In this document: positions 1-6,999 of the stretch, piece after piece
How positions within the stretch are numbered: position 1 is the first letter of the stretch
Layout of the letters: each line of letters opens with the position of its first letter
Assembly (NCBI GenBank): GCA_900771335.1
Contig: CAAGNP010000015.1
Coordinates: 1 to 51,368 of the forward strand
DNA from: Rikenellaceae bacterium
GTDB taxonomy: Bacteria; Bacteroidota; Bacteroidia; Bacteroidales; UBA932
Direction of reading: 5' to 3'
Length of the DNA stretch: 51,368 nucleotides
Translations under genes and position numbers: made by a program
The notes under the pieces: model-generated
The model's input: the letters and a program-made list of their open reading frames with translations, nothing else
Database searches by the model: none
Told to the model about the DNA's origin: nothing

Positions 1-86
1 CAATCTAAGAGGGCCTCTTAATAATGTTAAACCGTCCAACTTTTGGGGGTCACATCAGATTTGACCCTTGGCTTTTTTTGTTTATG
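1..86 (+). terminator. Intergenic hairpins at left edge, possible terminator
   Basis: Two inverted repeats lie left of the pheT stop. The first is TAAGAGG (6-12) with CCTCTTA (14-20), nearly a perfect palindrome. The second is GGGTCA (47-52) with TGACCC (62-67), extended by CCAA (36-39) and TTGG (68-71). A run of seven T follows on the plus strand (about 73-79). That polarity suits termination of a plus-strand transcript entering from the left, although the hairpin could also serve pheT. No gene is visible in these 86 bases. Confidence 0.5.
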
Positions 87-2549
87 TTATCTTAGTGTCG
101 CACCGAATTGCTTGGTAAAGCTGTTCAGGAGTTTTGACATCACTTGCTCTACATATTGGTCGGTAAGTGTCTTTTCAGGGTCTTGAAGAACGAAACTTAC
201 AGCGTATTGCTTCTTGCCCTCAGGGATCTTGTCACCTCTATACACATCAAAGAGTGATACCTGTTTGAGTAGTCTCTTCTCTGTAGCGAAAGCGGCCTGA
301 CGGATTTGTGCAAATGTCACATTTTCATCAAGCAGAAGTGCGAAGTCGCGTTTCACCTCAGGGAACTTAGGAAGCTCTTTATATTTCACTTTGTTCTTCT
401 TATAGAGGTCGAATAGCAAATCCCAGTTGATTTCTGCTGCGAAGACAGGCTGTTTGATACCGAATGCTTTCAATCTCGCAGGGGCTACACTACCGATAAG
501 TGCCAATCTCTTGCCACCTTTGGTAAGGTACTCTATACCTTCAGAGAAAAGATCTCCAGGTGCAGGAGCCGCTTCAAGAGAGTAGATATCTACACCCATC
601 TTCTTGAGGAGAAGTTCAAGATAGCCTTTCAAAGTGAAGAAATGTCCCTCCCCTATGCTGTTTCTCCAGTATTGGGTTGGTTTGCCTGAGATGAACATAG
701 AGAGTCTTGCCCCCTCCTTATATGATCTCAAAGAGTCTGTAGGGTTCTCTTCACCCTCCTTAGGCTCATATGAGTATACATTTCCAAGTTCGAAGAATTT
801 AAGGGAAGATGCCTGTCTGTTTAGGTTGTATGCCACCACCTCAAGTCCGCTGAAAAGAAGGGTTTGTCTCATCACATTCAAATCCGAGCTAAGTGGATTC
901 ATAATGTATACACTCTTCTCTTTAGGGAATGTCTTCATCTTCTCATAGTACTCACCTTTGGTAAGTGAGTTGTTCATACACTCCATAAATCCGTTTGATG
1001 CCAGGAAGTCAAGAATCTTCATTCTTACCTCCTCTGGATCTGGTTTTGGAGTTGAGTTGATGGATACCTTCACGCTTGTAGGGAGGTCAATATTGTTGTA
1101 GCCATAGATTCTGAGGATCTCCTCTACCACATCACACTCTCTGTATACATCCACCATATGGTAAGGTGCCAATACTACAGCACCATTCTCACATTTTGAT
1201 TCAAACTCATAGCCAAGATGTGTCAGGATGCTCTCAATGGTCTCCTTACCAAGATTCTTGCCGATAAGGGTCTCTACCCTGCCATAATCAAGCTCAATAC
1301 GCTTCTTGGCAATCTCTTCAGGATAGAACTCCTGAACTTTACCTACCACCTGGGCACCTGCAAGTTCCTGGATCAGCAATGCTGCCCTCTTGCCGGCATA
1401 TGGAACCATACTTGGATTCGCCCCCCTCTCAAACCTGAAAGAGGCATCTGTCTTGAGTGTATGTCTCTTCGATGTTTTCCTTACAGATACAGGGTTAAAG
1501 TATGCACTCTCAAGGAACATTGATGTGGTCTGATCGGTAATGCCTGACTCAAGACCGCCGAATACACCAGCGATGCACATAGGCTCTTCAGCATTGCATA
1601 TCATCAGGTCTTCTGATGACAATGTGCGCTCCACTCCGTCAAGTGTCACAAATTTCTCCCCTTTCTGAGCCTTTCTCACCACCACTTTTCCACCTTTGAT
1701 CTTGTCAAGGTCGAAAGCGTGAAGAGGCTGGCCGGTCTCATGAAGGATAAAATTGGTAATATCCACTACGTTATTGATTGGACGAAGTCCTATCGCCAGA
1801 AGTTTCTTTTGAAGCCACTCAGGAGATGGTGCTATCTTCACATTTTTCAGTGTAATGCCCATATAGCGAGGAGAACCCTCCTGTGATTCTACCACCACCG
1901 GTGTAGCCTCACCTTCACCCTCCTGGAACGCATCCACACCAGGGAAATGCAACTCACCGCCCAAGCCATTGGTCTGAAGGTACGCTGCAAGATCACGTGC
2001 TATACCGAAATGGGAAGCACCATCCACCCTGTTTGGTGTCAGACCTATCACGAAGATGGTATCTGTAGAGAGTTTGAGATAATCTTTTGCAGGTGTACCC
2101 GGTACAGCCTCAGGTTCAAGAACCATGATACCGTCATGAGATTCACCGATACCCAGCTCATCCTCGGCGCAAATCATACCCAAAGACTCTTCACCTCTGA
2201 TTTTTGATCTCTTGATCTTGAAACCTTCACCATCAGGGGTAGGGAGAACAGAACCCACTGTAGCCAGAAGGACCTTCTGACCTTTAGCCACATTAGGGGC
2301 ACCACACACTACCTGGAATGGCTCACCTTCACCGGTAAAAACTTTGGTTATATGCAAGTGATCTGAGTTAGGGTGAACATCACACTCCACCACCTCAGCA
2401 ACAACTACACCTGCCAAACCGCCGGGAATATCCTCAACAACACTCATCTCCTCTACCTCAAGTCCTATAGAGGTAAGGATTTCTGAAACTTTTTCGGGAG
2501 TAAGATCGAAAGATACGTACTCTTTTAACCAATTATAAGATATATTCAT
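87..2549 (-). CDS. pheT: Phenylalanine--tRNA ligase beta subunit
   Basis: Cytoplasmic beta subunit of the alpha2-beta2 phenylalanyl-tRNA synthetase, which charges tRNA-Phe. At 820 aa it has the usual length. The order of domains is the family one: an N-terminal tRNA-binding OB fold (about residues 40-150, containing HPNSDHLHITKV), then the B3/B4 editing region, B5 and a catalytic-like core, and a C-terminal FDX-ACB anticodon-binding domain (about 725-820, starting near LPKFPEVKRDFALL). The alpha subunit pheS is not in the window. The start at 2549 lies 18 bases after the ftsY stop on the same strand, so pheT is probably cotranscribed behind ftsY. Nothing in it looks broken. Confidence 0.97.
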   Translation of the reverse strand: MNISYNWLKEYVSFDLTPEKVSEILTSIGLEVEEMSVVEDIPGGLAGVVVAEVVECDVHPNSDHLHITKVFTGEGEPFQVVCGAPNVAKGQKVLLATVGSVLPTPDGEGFKIKRSKIRGEESLGMICAEDELGIGESHDGIMVLEPEAVPGTPAKDYLKLSTDTIFVIGLTPNRVDGASHFGIARDLAAYLQTNGLGGELHFPGVDAFQEGEGEATPVVVESQEGSPRYMGITLKNVKIAPSPEWLQKKLLAIGLRPINNVVDITNFILHETGQPLHAFDLDKIKGGKVVVRKAQKGEKFVTLDGVERTLSSEDLMICNAEEPMCIAGVFGGLESGITDQTTSMFLESAYFNPVSVRKTSKRHTLKTDASFRFERGANPSMVPYAGKRAALLIQELAGAQVVGKVQEFYPEEIAKKRIELDYGRVETLIGKNLGKETIESILTHLGYEFESKCENGAVVLAPYHMVDVYRECDVVEEILRIYGYNNIDLPTSVKVSINSTPKPDPEEVRMKILDFLASNGFMECMNNSLTKGEYYEKMKTFPKEKSVYIMNPLSSDLNVMRQTLLFSGLEVVAYNLNRQASSLKFFELGNVYSYEPKEGEENPTDSLRSYKEGARLSMFISGKPTQYWRNSIGEGHFFTLKGYLELLLKKMGVDIYSLEAAPAPGDLFSEGIEYLTKGGKRLALIGSVAPARLKAFGIKQPVFAAEINWDLLFDLYKKNKVKYKELPKFPEVKRDFALLLDENVTFAQIRQAAFATEKRLLKQVSLFDVYRGDKIPEGKKQYAVSFVLQDPEKTLTDQYVEQVMSKLLNSFTKQFGATLR

Positions 2550-2567
2550 AATGCTAAATAACTTCTA

Positions 2568-3533
2568 CTAATTAAACAACGAATCCACAAATGACCTCTT
2601 GTCGAATATCTGCAAATCCTCTATCTTTTCACCTACGCCAATGAATTTTACAGGGATATTGAACTGGTCCGCTATACCGAGCACTACACCACCTTTGGCT
2701 GTACCATCAAGTTTGGTAACTGCCATGGCTGTGATATCGGTAGCTTTGGTAAACTCCCTTGCCTGCATGAAAGCGTTCTGGCCTGTAGAGCCGTCCAATA
2801 CCAGCAGAACTTCGTGAGGAGCATCAGGGACCACCTTTCTCATTACATTCCTGATCTTGGTCAGCTCATTCATAAGATTGATCTTATTGTGAAGACGACC
2901 TGCTGTATCGATAAGGACAACATCAATATCGTTTGCAACAGCAGATTTGACTGTATCGTATGCTACAGATGCAGGGTCTGAACCCATAGCCTGCTTTACA
3001 ATAGGGACACCTGCCCTCTCACTCCAGATGACAAGCTGGTCCACAGCTGCTGCCCTGAATGTATCGGCAGCACCGAGCATCACTTTCTTGCCTGAAGCTT
3101 TAAGACGTGCAGCAAGTTTTCCGATGGTAGTGGTCTTGCCGACACCATTCACACCGACCACCATTATAACATAAGGCTTTTTGGAAAAGTCGAAAACATT
3201 GGCATCTCCATCCTCATCAGACCCGTCAGGACTAATATTGAGGAGAGAAGTCATCTCCTCCTTCAGGATAGAGTGGAGCTCCGCCACATTCATGTATTTG
3301 TCTCTTGCTACCCTCTCTTCAAGCATATCAATAATCTTGAGAGTGGTATCGACACCCACATCAGAAGCTATAAGGGCATCTTCGATACCGTCAAGAACCT
3401 CATCATCCACTCGGCTCTTTCCTGCCACAGCTCTGGCGATCTTGTCAAAGATGCTTGATTTTGTCTTTTGGAGCCCTTTGTCCAAGGTCTCCAACTCTCT
3501 TTCAGATTTCTTCTTTTGCCAAAAAAATGCCAT
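2568..3533 (-). CDS. ftsY: Signal recognition particle receptor FtsY
   Basis: SRP receptor GTPase at the inner face of the membrane; it docks Ffh-ribosome complexes for cotranslational membrane insertion. The 321-aa protein has only a short charged N-terminal region before the helical N domain, as is normal in Bacteroidetes. The SRP GTPase motifs are in order: P-loop GVNGVGKTTT, DTFRAAAVDQL, DTAGR, and TKLDGTAKGG. The start MAFFWQKKK is preceded by its own likely promoter (TACATTTG on the minus strand, 3566-3559), and the terminator of the ribosomal-protein operon lies just upstream. It is followed closely by pheT. Confidence 0.97.
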   Translation of the reverse strand: MAFFWQKKKSERELETLDKGLQKTKSSIFDKIARAVAGKSRVDDEVLDGIEDALIASDVGVDTTLKIIDMLEERVARDKYMNVAELHSILKEEMTSLLNISPDGSDEDGDANVFDFSKKPYVIMVVGVNGVGKTTTIGKLAARLKASGKKVMLGAADTFRAAAVDQLVIWSERAGVPIVKQAMGSDPASVAYDTVKSAVANDIDVVLIDTAGRLHNKINLMNELTKIRNVMRKVVPDAPHEVLLVLDGSTGQNAFMQAREFTKATDITAMAVTKLDGTAKGGVVLGIADQFNIPVKFIGVGEKIEDLQIFDKRSFVDSLFN

Positions 3534-3558
3534 AACAATCCATTTTTATTGTAACCTA

Positions 3559-3566
3559 CAAATGTA
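3559..3566 (-). promoter_or_regulatory. Promoter -7 element for ftsY-pheT
   Basis: TACATTTG on the minus strand fits the Bacteroidetes -7 consensus TAnnTTTG and ends 25 bases before the ftsY start. A possible TTTG upstream element (3592-3589) sits 22 bases away, slightly longer than the usual spacing. Confidence 0.5.
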
Positions 3567-3589
3567 ACTATTTTATTAAGAATTATGAC

Positions 3590-3626
3590 AAAAAAAGCGG
3601 TCCTCTTTTCGAAGACCGCCTTTTTA
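3590..3626 (-). terminator. Rho-independent terminator after the DUF4295 gene, probably bidirectional
   Basis: The stem GCGGTC (3597-3602) pairs with GACCGC (3614-3619). It is flanked by a run of A on the left and of T on the right, so it can terminate in either direction. It lies between the DUF4295 stop and the ftsY promoter, closing the rpmB-rpmG-DUF4295 operon. Confidence 0.8.
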
Positions 3627-3644
3627 TCTATATCTCATTAAAGA

Positions 3645-3806
3645 TTATTTCTTCTCAAAGAAATCTTTAGTTTTGTCTACAGTAACTAGTTCCTCGGTGA
3701 AAACATAAGCTCCGGTACGTGCAGATTTATCCATACGGATACATTTTACGTAGTTTCTTGAAGCAGACTTGTCACCACTAAATGTTGCAACAGCTTTCTT
3801 TGCCAT
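3645..3806 (-). CDS. DUF4295 family small protein (probable ribosomal protein bL38)
   Basis: A 53-aa basic protein beginning MAKKAVATFSGD, with KCIRMDKSARTGAYVFTEE in the middle and a lysine-rich end. The length, the start and the place directly behind rpmB and rpmG match the DUF4295 family, which is largely confined to Bacteroidetes. I believe this family corresponds to bL38, the extra large-subunit protein seen in the Flavobacterium johnsoniae ribosome structure, but this is from memory. It is too short for usual ORF length cut-offs. The start lies 20 bases after the rpmG stop, and a strong terminator follows. Confidence 0.88.
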   Translation of the reverse strand: MAKKAVATFSGDKSASRNYVKCIRMDKSARTGAYVFTEELVTVDKTKDFFEKK

Positions 3807-3826
3807 AGTAAAATAATATTAACGAA

Positions 3827-4015
3827 TTATTTAATTTCTTTGTGAAGGGTTACTTTTCTCAAATAAGGATTGTATTTCATCCTTTCAAGTCTTTGAGTGG
3901 TATTCTTTTTATTTTTTGTAGTAACGTAACGTGAGATACCAGGAACACCGCTCTCTTTTTGCTCAGTACACTCAAGAATGACTTGTACTCTATTACCTTT
4001 AGCTTTCTTTGCCAT
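3827..4015 (-). CDS. rpmG: 50S ribosomal protein L33
   Basis: Large-subunit protein bL33 (62 aa) starting MAKKAKGNRVQVILECTE and containing the family pattern RYVTTKNKKNTTQRLE followed by YNPYLRK. The first cysteine position is kept (LECTE), but the paired zinc cysteines of the C+ form are missing, so this appears to be the zinc-free form. It sits in the small operon rpmB-rpmG-DUF4295, starting 9 bases after rpmB. Confidence 0.96.
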   Translation of the reverse strand: MAKKAKGNRVQVILECTEQKESGVPGISRYVTTKNKKNTTQRLERMKYNPYLRKVTLHKEIK

Positions 4016-4024
4016 AGTCTATAA

Positions 4025-4267
4025 TTATACTAAATCGATTAAACCCTTAGCTTGAGCAGCTTTCAATGCAGCGGCCAAACCGTTTTTATTAATTGTCCTG
4101 ATACCAGCAGCTGATACTTTCAGGGTAATGAATCTTTGTTCTTCTTCAGACCAGAAGCGTTTAGTCCTTAGATTGGGTGCAAACTCACGTTTGGTACGGC
4201 GTTTTGAGTGAGAAACATTGTTTCCGATCACCCTTTTCTTTCCAGTTATTTGACAAACTCTTGCCAT
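4025..4267 (-). CDS. rpmB: 50S ribosomal protein L28
   Basis: Large-subunit protein bL28 (80 aa) with the diagnostic opening ARVCQITGKKRVIGNNVSHS and the later RFWSEEEQRFITLKVSAAGI. It is the first gene of the rpmB-rpmG-DUF4295 operon. A weak -7 candidate, GATATTTG on the minus strand (4316-4309, one mismatch to TAnnTTTG), lies 42 bases upstream, in the 78-base gap after the lepB stop. Confidence 0.96.
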   Translation of the reverse strand: MARVCQITGKKRVIGNNVSHSKRRTKREFAPNLRTKRFWSEEEQRFITLKVSAAGIRTINKNGLAAALKAAQAKGLIDLV

Positions 4268-4345
4268 TGTATGTGTAATTTATTGATTATACTATTTTTT
4301 CGGGGGTGCAAATATCCCTTTTTTTTCTCTAATTTGCAAATCTTT

Positions 4346-5686
4346 CTATACAAACTTAAACAGGCGATTCCATCTGATATTCCGTGGGAAAGGCTTGTTT
4401 TTATCCGATGAAAACCAGATAACTCGAGGCTTTCCTACTATGTGATCTTCAGGCACAAATCCCCAATAACGGGAGTCGAGTGAGTTGTGTCTGTTGTCAC
4501 CCATCATGAAGTAATAATCCTGTTTGAAAGTATAGCTCTCTGCAACTTCTCCATTAATAAAGATTTTTCCATCTTTCACTTCCAGAGTGTTCTTCTCATA
4601 TACTGAGATGATTCTTCTGTATAGAGGCAGGTTGGTGAGATTAATCTCTACGGTCTCATCCTTCGCAGGTATGTATAAAGGTCCGTAGTTGTCTCTGGTC
4701 CACTGGAAGTCACGCGAAAATGGGAAAATCAACAAATATGAGTCTGGGTAATCAGGGGGAAAAGAATCAATATTCTGCTCCACTTTCACCACATTTCCAA
4801 GCTTTCCTACCTTCTCAGCGTTCACCTTGTTAAGAGGAATTGATCTGTAACCCGGAAGGGCTGCATCAAACCAATACTCATTCGGATTCACATCCATATC
4901 ATCCAATATCTTGGAATTTATAGAGGTTCCGTTGGTGACCACTGTATAGGTATTCTGGATACCTGGATAACTCTCTTGAGGAACTCCATTTACATAGACT
5001 TGTCCATCTTTAATATGGAGAGTATCTCCTGCGATGGCAACACATCTCTTTACATAATTATCTTTTTTGTCCACAGGTCTCACTGTCAAAGGGCCATACA
5101 TCTTCTCTGTATACTCTTTGCCGTTGAGCCTCACGTGAGTGTAATAGTCGTCGGTAGGACACTTGCGGAGCACTGTATCTCCATGTGGGAAACCGAACAC
5201 TACATTGTCATCTCTCTTCACTTCTGAAAAACCGGCAAGCCTTCTGTAATCGATCTTTATAAGATCAGAATAAGATTTGCTTCCGTTTGGAAGTGCGTTA
5301 TGGACAAATGGGATAGAAAGAGGTCTTTCTGCCACCTTGGGGCCATAAGCTAATTTTCCTACAAACAGATAATCACCTGTCATCAATGTTTTCTCCATAG
5401 ATGAAGTAGGTATCACGAACGACTGGATAAAGAACATATTTATAAAGGTAACCACTATTACTGCATAGATTATGGCATCAAGCCACTCGAGCAATACATT
5501 TGGTTTTTCACCCTCTTTGTAGGTCTTTCTCCAGAAAGCCCATTTTACCTTCTTGGTGATGTATAAGTCGAATACCACTACCAGGCCAAAGAGCCACCAG
5601 AAGTTTCCGAGCCATATTACCCATGCTGTATAGAGTACAGCCCAGAATCCGAACTTAAACCATCTGTTATGAAGGATTTCTTTCAC
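4346..5686 (-). CDS. lepB: Signal peptidase I
   Basis: Inner-membrane serine/lysine peptidase (446 aa) that removes signal peptides from exported proteins. Hydrophobic segments lie at about residues 12-42 and 68-92. The catalytic serine is probably Ser96 in PTSSME and the general base Lys213 in YVKRCVAIAGD; the box with GDNRHNSLDSR lies near residue 395. About 130-150 residues between the KR box and the GDNR box have no counterpart in short signal peptidases. An insertion there is usual in Bacteroidetes enzymes, which explains the length. The start is 8 bases after the rplT stop, so it should be the last gene of the thrS-infC-rpmI-rplT-lepB run. Confidence 0.95.
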   Translation of the reverse strand: MKEILHNRWFKFGFWAVLYTAWVIWLGNFWWLFGLVVVFDLYITKKVKWAFWRKTYKEGEKPNVLLEWLDAIIYAVIVVTFINMFFIQSFVIPTSSMEKTLMTGDYLFVGKLAYGPKVAERPLSIPFVHNALPNGSKSYSDLIKIDYRRLAGFSEVKRDDNVVFGFPHGDTVLRKCPTDDYYTHVRLNGKEYTEKMYGPLTVRPVDKKDNYVKRCVAIAGDTLHIKDGQVYVNGVPQESYPGIQNTYTVVTNGTSINSKILDDMDVNPNEYWFDAALPGYRSIPLNKVNAEKVGKLGNVVKVEQNIDSFPPDYPDSYLLIFPFSRDFQWTRDNYGPLYIPAKDETVEINLTNLPLYRRIISVYEKNTLEVKDGKIFINGEVAESYTFKQDYYFMMGDNRHNSLDSRYWGFVPEDHIVGKPRVIWFSSDKNKPFPRNIRWNRLFKFV

Positions 5687-5694
5687 TCAAAGAA

Positions 5695-6039
5695 CTATTT
5701 TACTGAGTTGATAATCGCTTCAAATGCCTGAGGATTATTAACAGCAAGGTCTGCAAGAACTTTACGGTTAAGACCGATGTTTTGTTTTGCAAGTGCTCCC
5801 ATAAATTGAGAGTAGTTCATACCATGTTCTCTTGCAGCAGCGTTGATACGCATGATCCAAAGTGCACGGAAATTACGTTTTTTCTGCTTACGGTCGCGGT
5901 AAGCATAAGTTTGACCTTTCTCCCAAGTATTCTTGGCAACGGTCCAGACATTTTTACGTGATAAGAAATTACCACGGGTCTCTTTAAGAATTTTTTTACG
6001 GCGTGCTCTTGAAGCTACCGAATTTACCGATCTTGGCAT
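5695..6039 (-). CDS. rplT: 50S ribosomal protein L20
   Basis: bL20 (114 aa), which binds 23S rRNA early in 50S assembly and in several bacteria represses its own operon. Family sequence runs throughout: VASRARRKKILKETRG, YAYRDRKQKKRNFRALWI, and NRKVLADLAVNNPQAF. It follows rpmI in the conserved infC-rpmI-rplT order. An 85-base spacer precedes it, long for this operon and a possible place for autoregulation. Confidence 0.97.
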   Translation of the reverse strand: MPRSVNSVASRARRKKILKETRGNFLSRKNVWTVAKNTWEKGQTYAYRDRKQKKRNFRALWIMRINAAAREHGMNYSQFMGALAKQNIGLNRKVLADLAVNNPQAFEAIINSVK

Positions 6040-6124
6040 ACTTTTTTGGTTTTAAGAATGTCAGCGCCCTCCCCTATTGAGAGTCTTATTCTGCTAAGCA
6101 TTCAGTTAAACAATTGATTAATAA

Positions 6125-6319
6125 TTAAGCAGTGATAAGCTCTTTAATTCTCTTCTGGTCGCAAGCGTCAGCGATTACGACTTTGTTAAGATTTCTTTTC
6201 TGCTTAGTTGTTTTTTTAGTGAGAATGTGGCTGTGATAAGCGTGTCTTCTCTTCACTTTTCCAGTCCCGGTAAGCACAAAGCGCTTTTTAGCACCGGAGT
6301 TGGTTTTCATTTTGGGCAT
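6125..6319 (-). CDS. rpmI: 50S ribosomal protein L35
   Basis: bL35 (64 aa), starting MPKMKTNSGAKKRF and followed by TGTGKVKRRHAYHSHILTKK, which is the family signature. It lies 35 bases after infC in the standard infC-rpmI-rplT cluster. Length and sequence are normal. Confidence 0.97.
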   Translation of the reverse strand: MPKMKTNSGAKKRFVLTGTGKVKRRHAYHSHILTKKTTKQKRNLNKVVIADACDQKRIKELITA

Positions 6320-6354
6320 TGTTCTAAAAATATTTTATAGTTAAACAAAATGTT

Positions 6355-6975
6355 TTATTTCTTCTTTTTGGGAGCAATCATCATAATCATCCTCTTGCCT
6401 TCCAATTTAGGCATCTGCTCTGCTTGACCGTAGTCTTCAAGCTCAACAGCAAATCTGAGGAGCAATTTCTCTCCCTGTTCAGAGAACATGATAGATCTAC
6501 CTTTGAAGAATACATAAGATTTTACCTTCGATCCCTCCTGAAGGAAGCTCTTTGCGTGGTTTAGTTTGAACTGGAAGTCATGCTCATCGGTGTTTGGACC
6601 GAATCTGATCTCCTTAATCACCACCTTAGAGGCATTGGCCTTCATCTCCTTCGCTTTACGCTTCTGCTGGTAAAGGAATTTTTGGTAATCAATAATCTTA
6701 CATACAGGTGGATCTGCCTTTGCAGACACCTCTACCAAATCAAGTTCAAGTTCTTCAGCGAGCTTAATGGCATCTGCCAAAGCGAAAATACCTTGTTCAG
6801 GGATATTGTCTCCCACTAGACGAACTCTTGGAGCAGTGATCTCCTCATTGATTCTTGCCCCTTCCTCTTTCTGGTTTTGATTATTTTGACGCGAATTATT
6901 GCCAGAAGGTCTTGGTCCCCCTGCATTCATCGGTCTTGGTGCGACATATGGTCGCTTTTTGTTAGGTGTTGCGAT
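6355..6975 (-). CDS. infC: Translation initiation factor IF-3, probable ATC start
   Basis: IF-3 binds the 30S subunit, keeps subunits apart and discriminates against non-standard start codons. The IF3 N domain (RINEEITAPRVRLVGDN) and C domain (KEIRFGPNTDEHDFQFKLNHAKSFL) are intact. The first in-frame ATG is at 6930, but no Shine-Dalgarno sequence precedes it. Upstream in frame, TAGGAGGA (6990-6983) lies 8 bases before an ATC codon (6975-6973), with an in-frame TAG just above and no ATG, GTG or TTG in between. I therefore place the start at ATC, giving 206 aa with an extra basic, proline-rich N-terminus. IF-3 genes often use rare starts such as ATT for autoregulation. It lies 24 bases after thrS. 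Confidence 0.93.
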   Translation of the reverse strand: MATPNKKRPYVAPRPMNAGGPRPSGNNSRQNNQNQKEEGARINEEITAPRVRLVGDNIPEQGIFALADAIKLAEELELDLVEVSAKADPPVCKIIDYQKFLYQQKRKAKEMKANASKVVIKEIRFGPNTDEHDFQFKLNHAKSFLQEGSKVKSYVFFKGRSIMFSEQGEKLLLRFAVELEDYGQAEQMPKLEGKRMIMMIAPKKKK

Positions 6976-6990
6976 ATAAGTGTCCTCCTA
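6976..6990 (-). promoter_or_regulatory. Strong Shine-Dalgarno sequence of infC
   Basis: On the minus strand AGGAGGA (6989-6983) is followed, 8 bases after AGGAGG, by the ATC codon at 6975. Most genes in this window have AT-rich leaders with no such site, so this one decides the infC start. Confidence 0.8.
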
Positions 6991-6999
6991 TTAGTTAAG

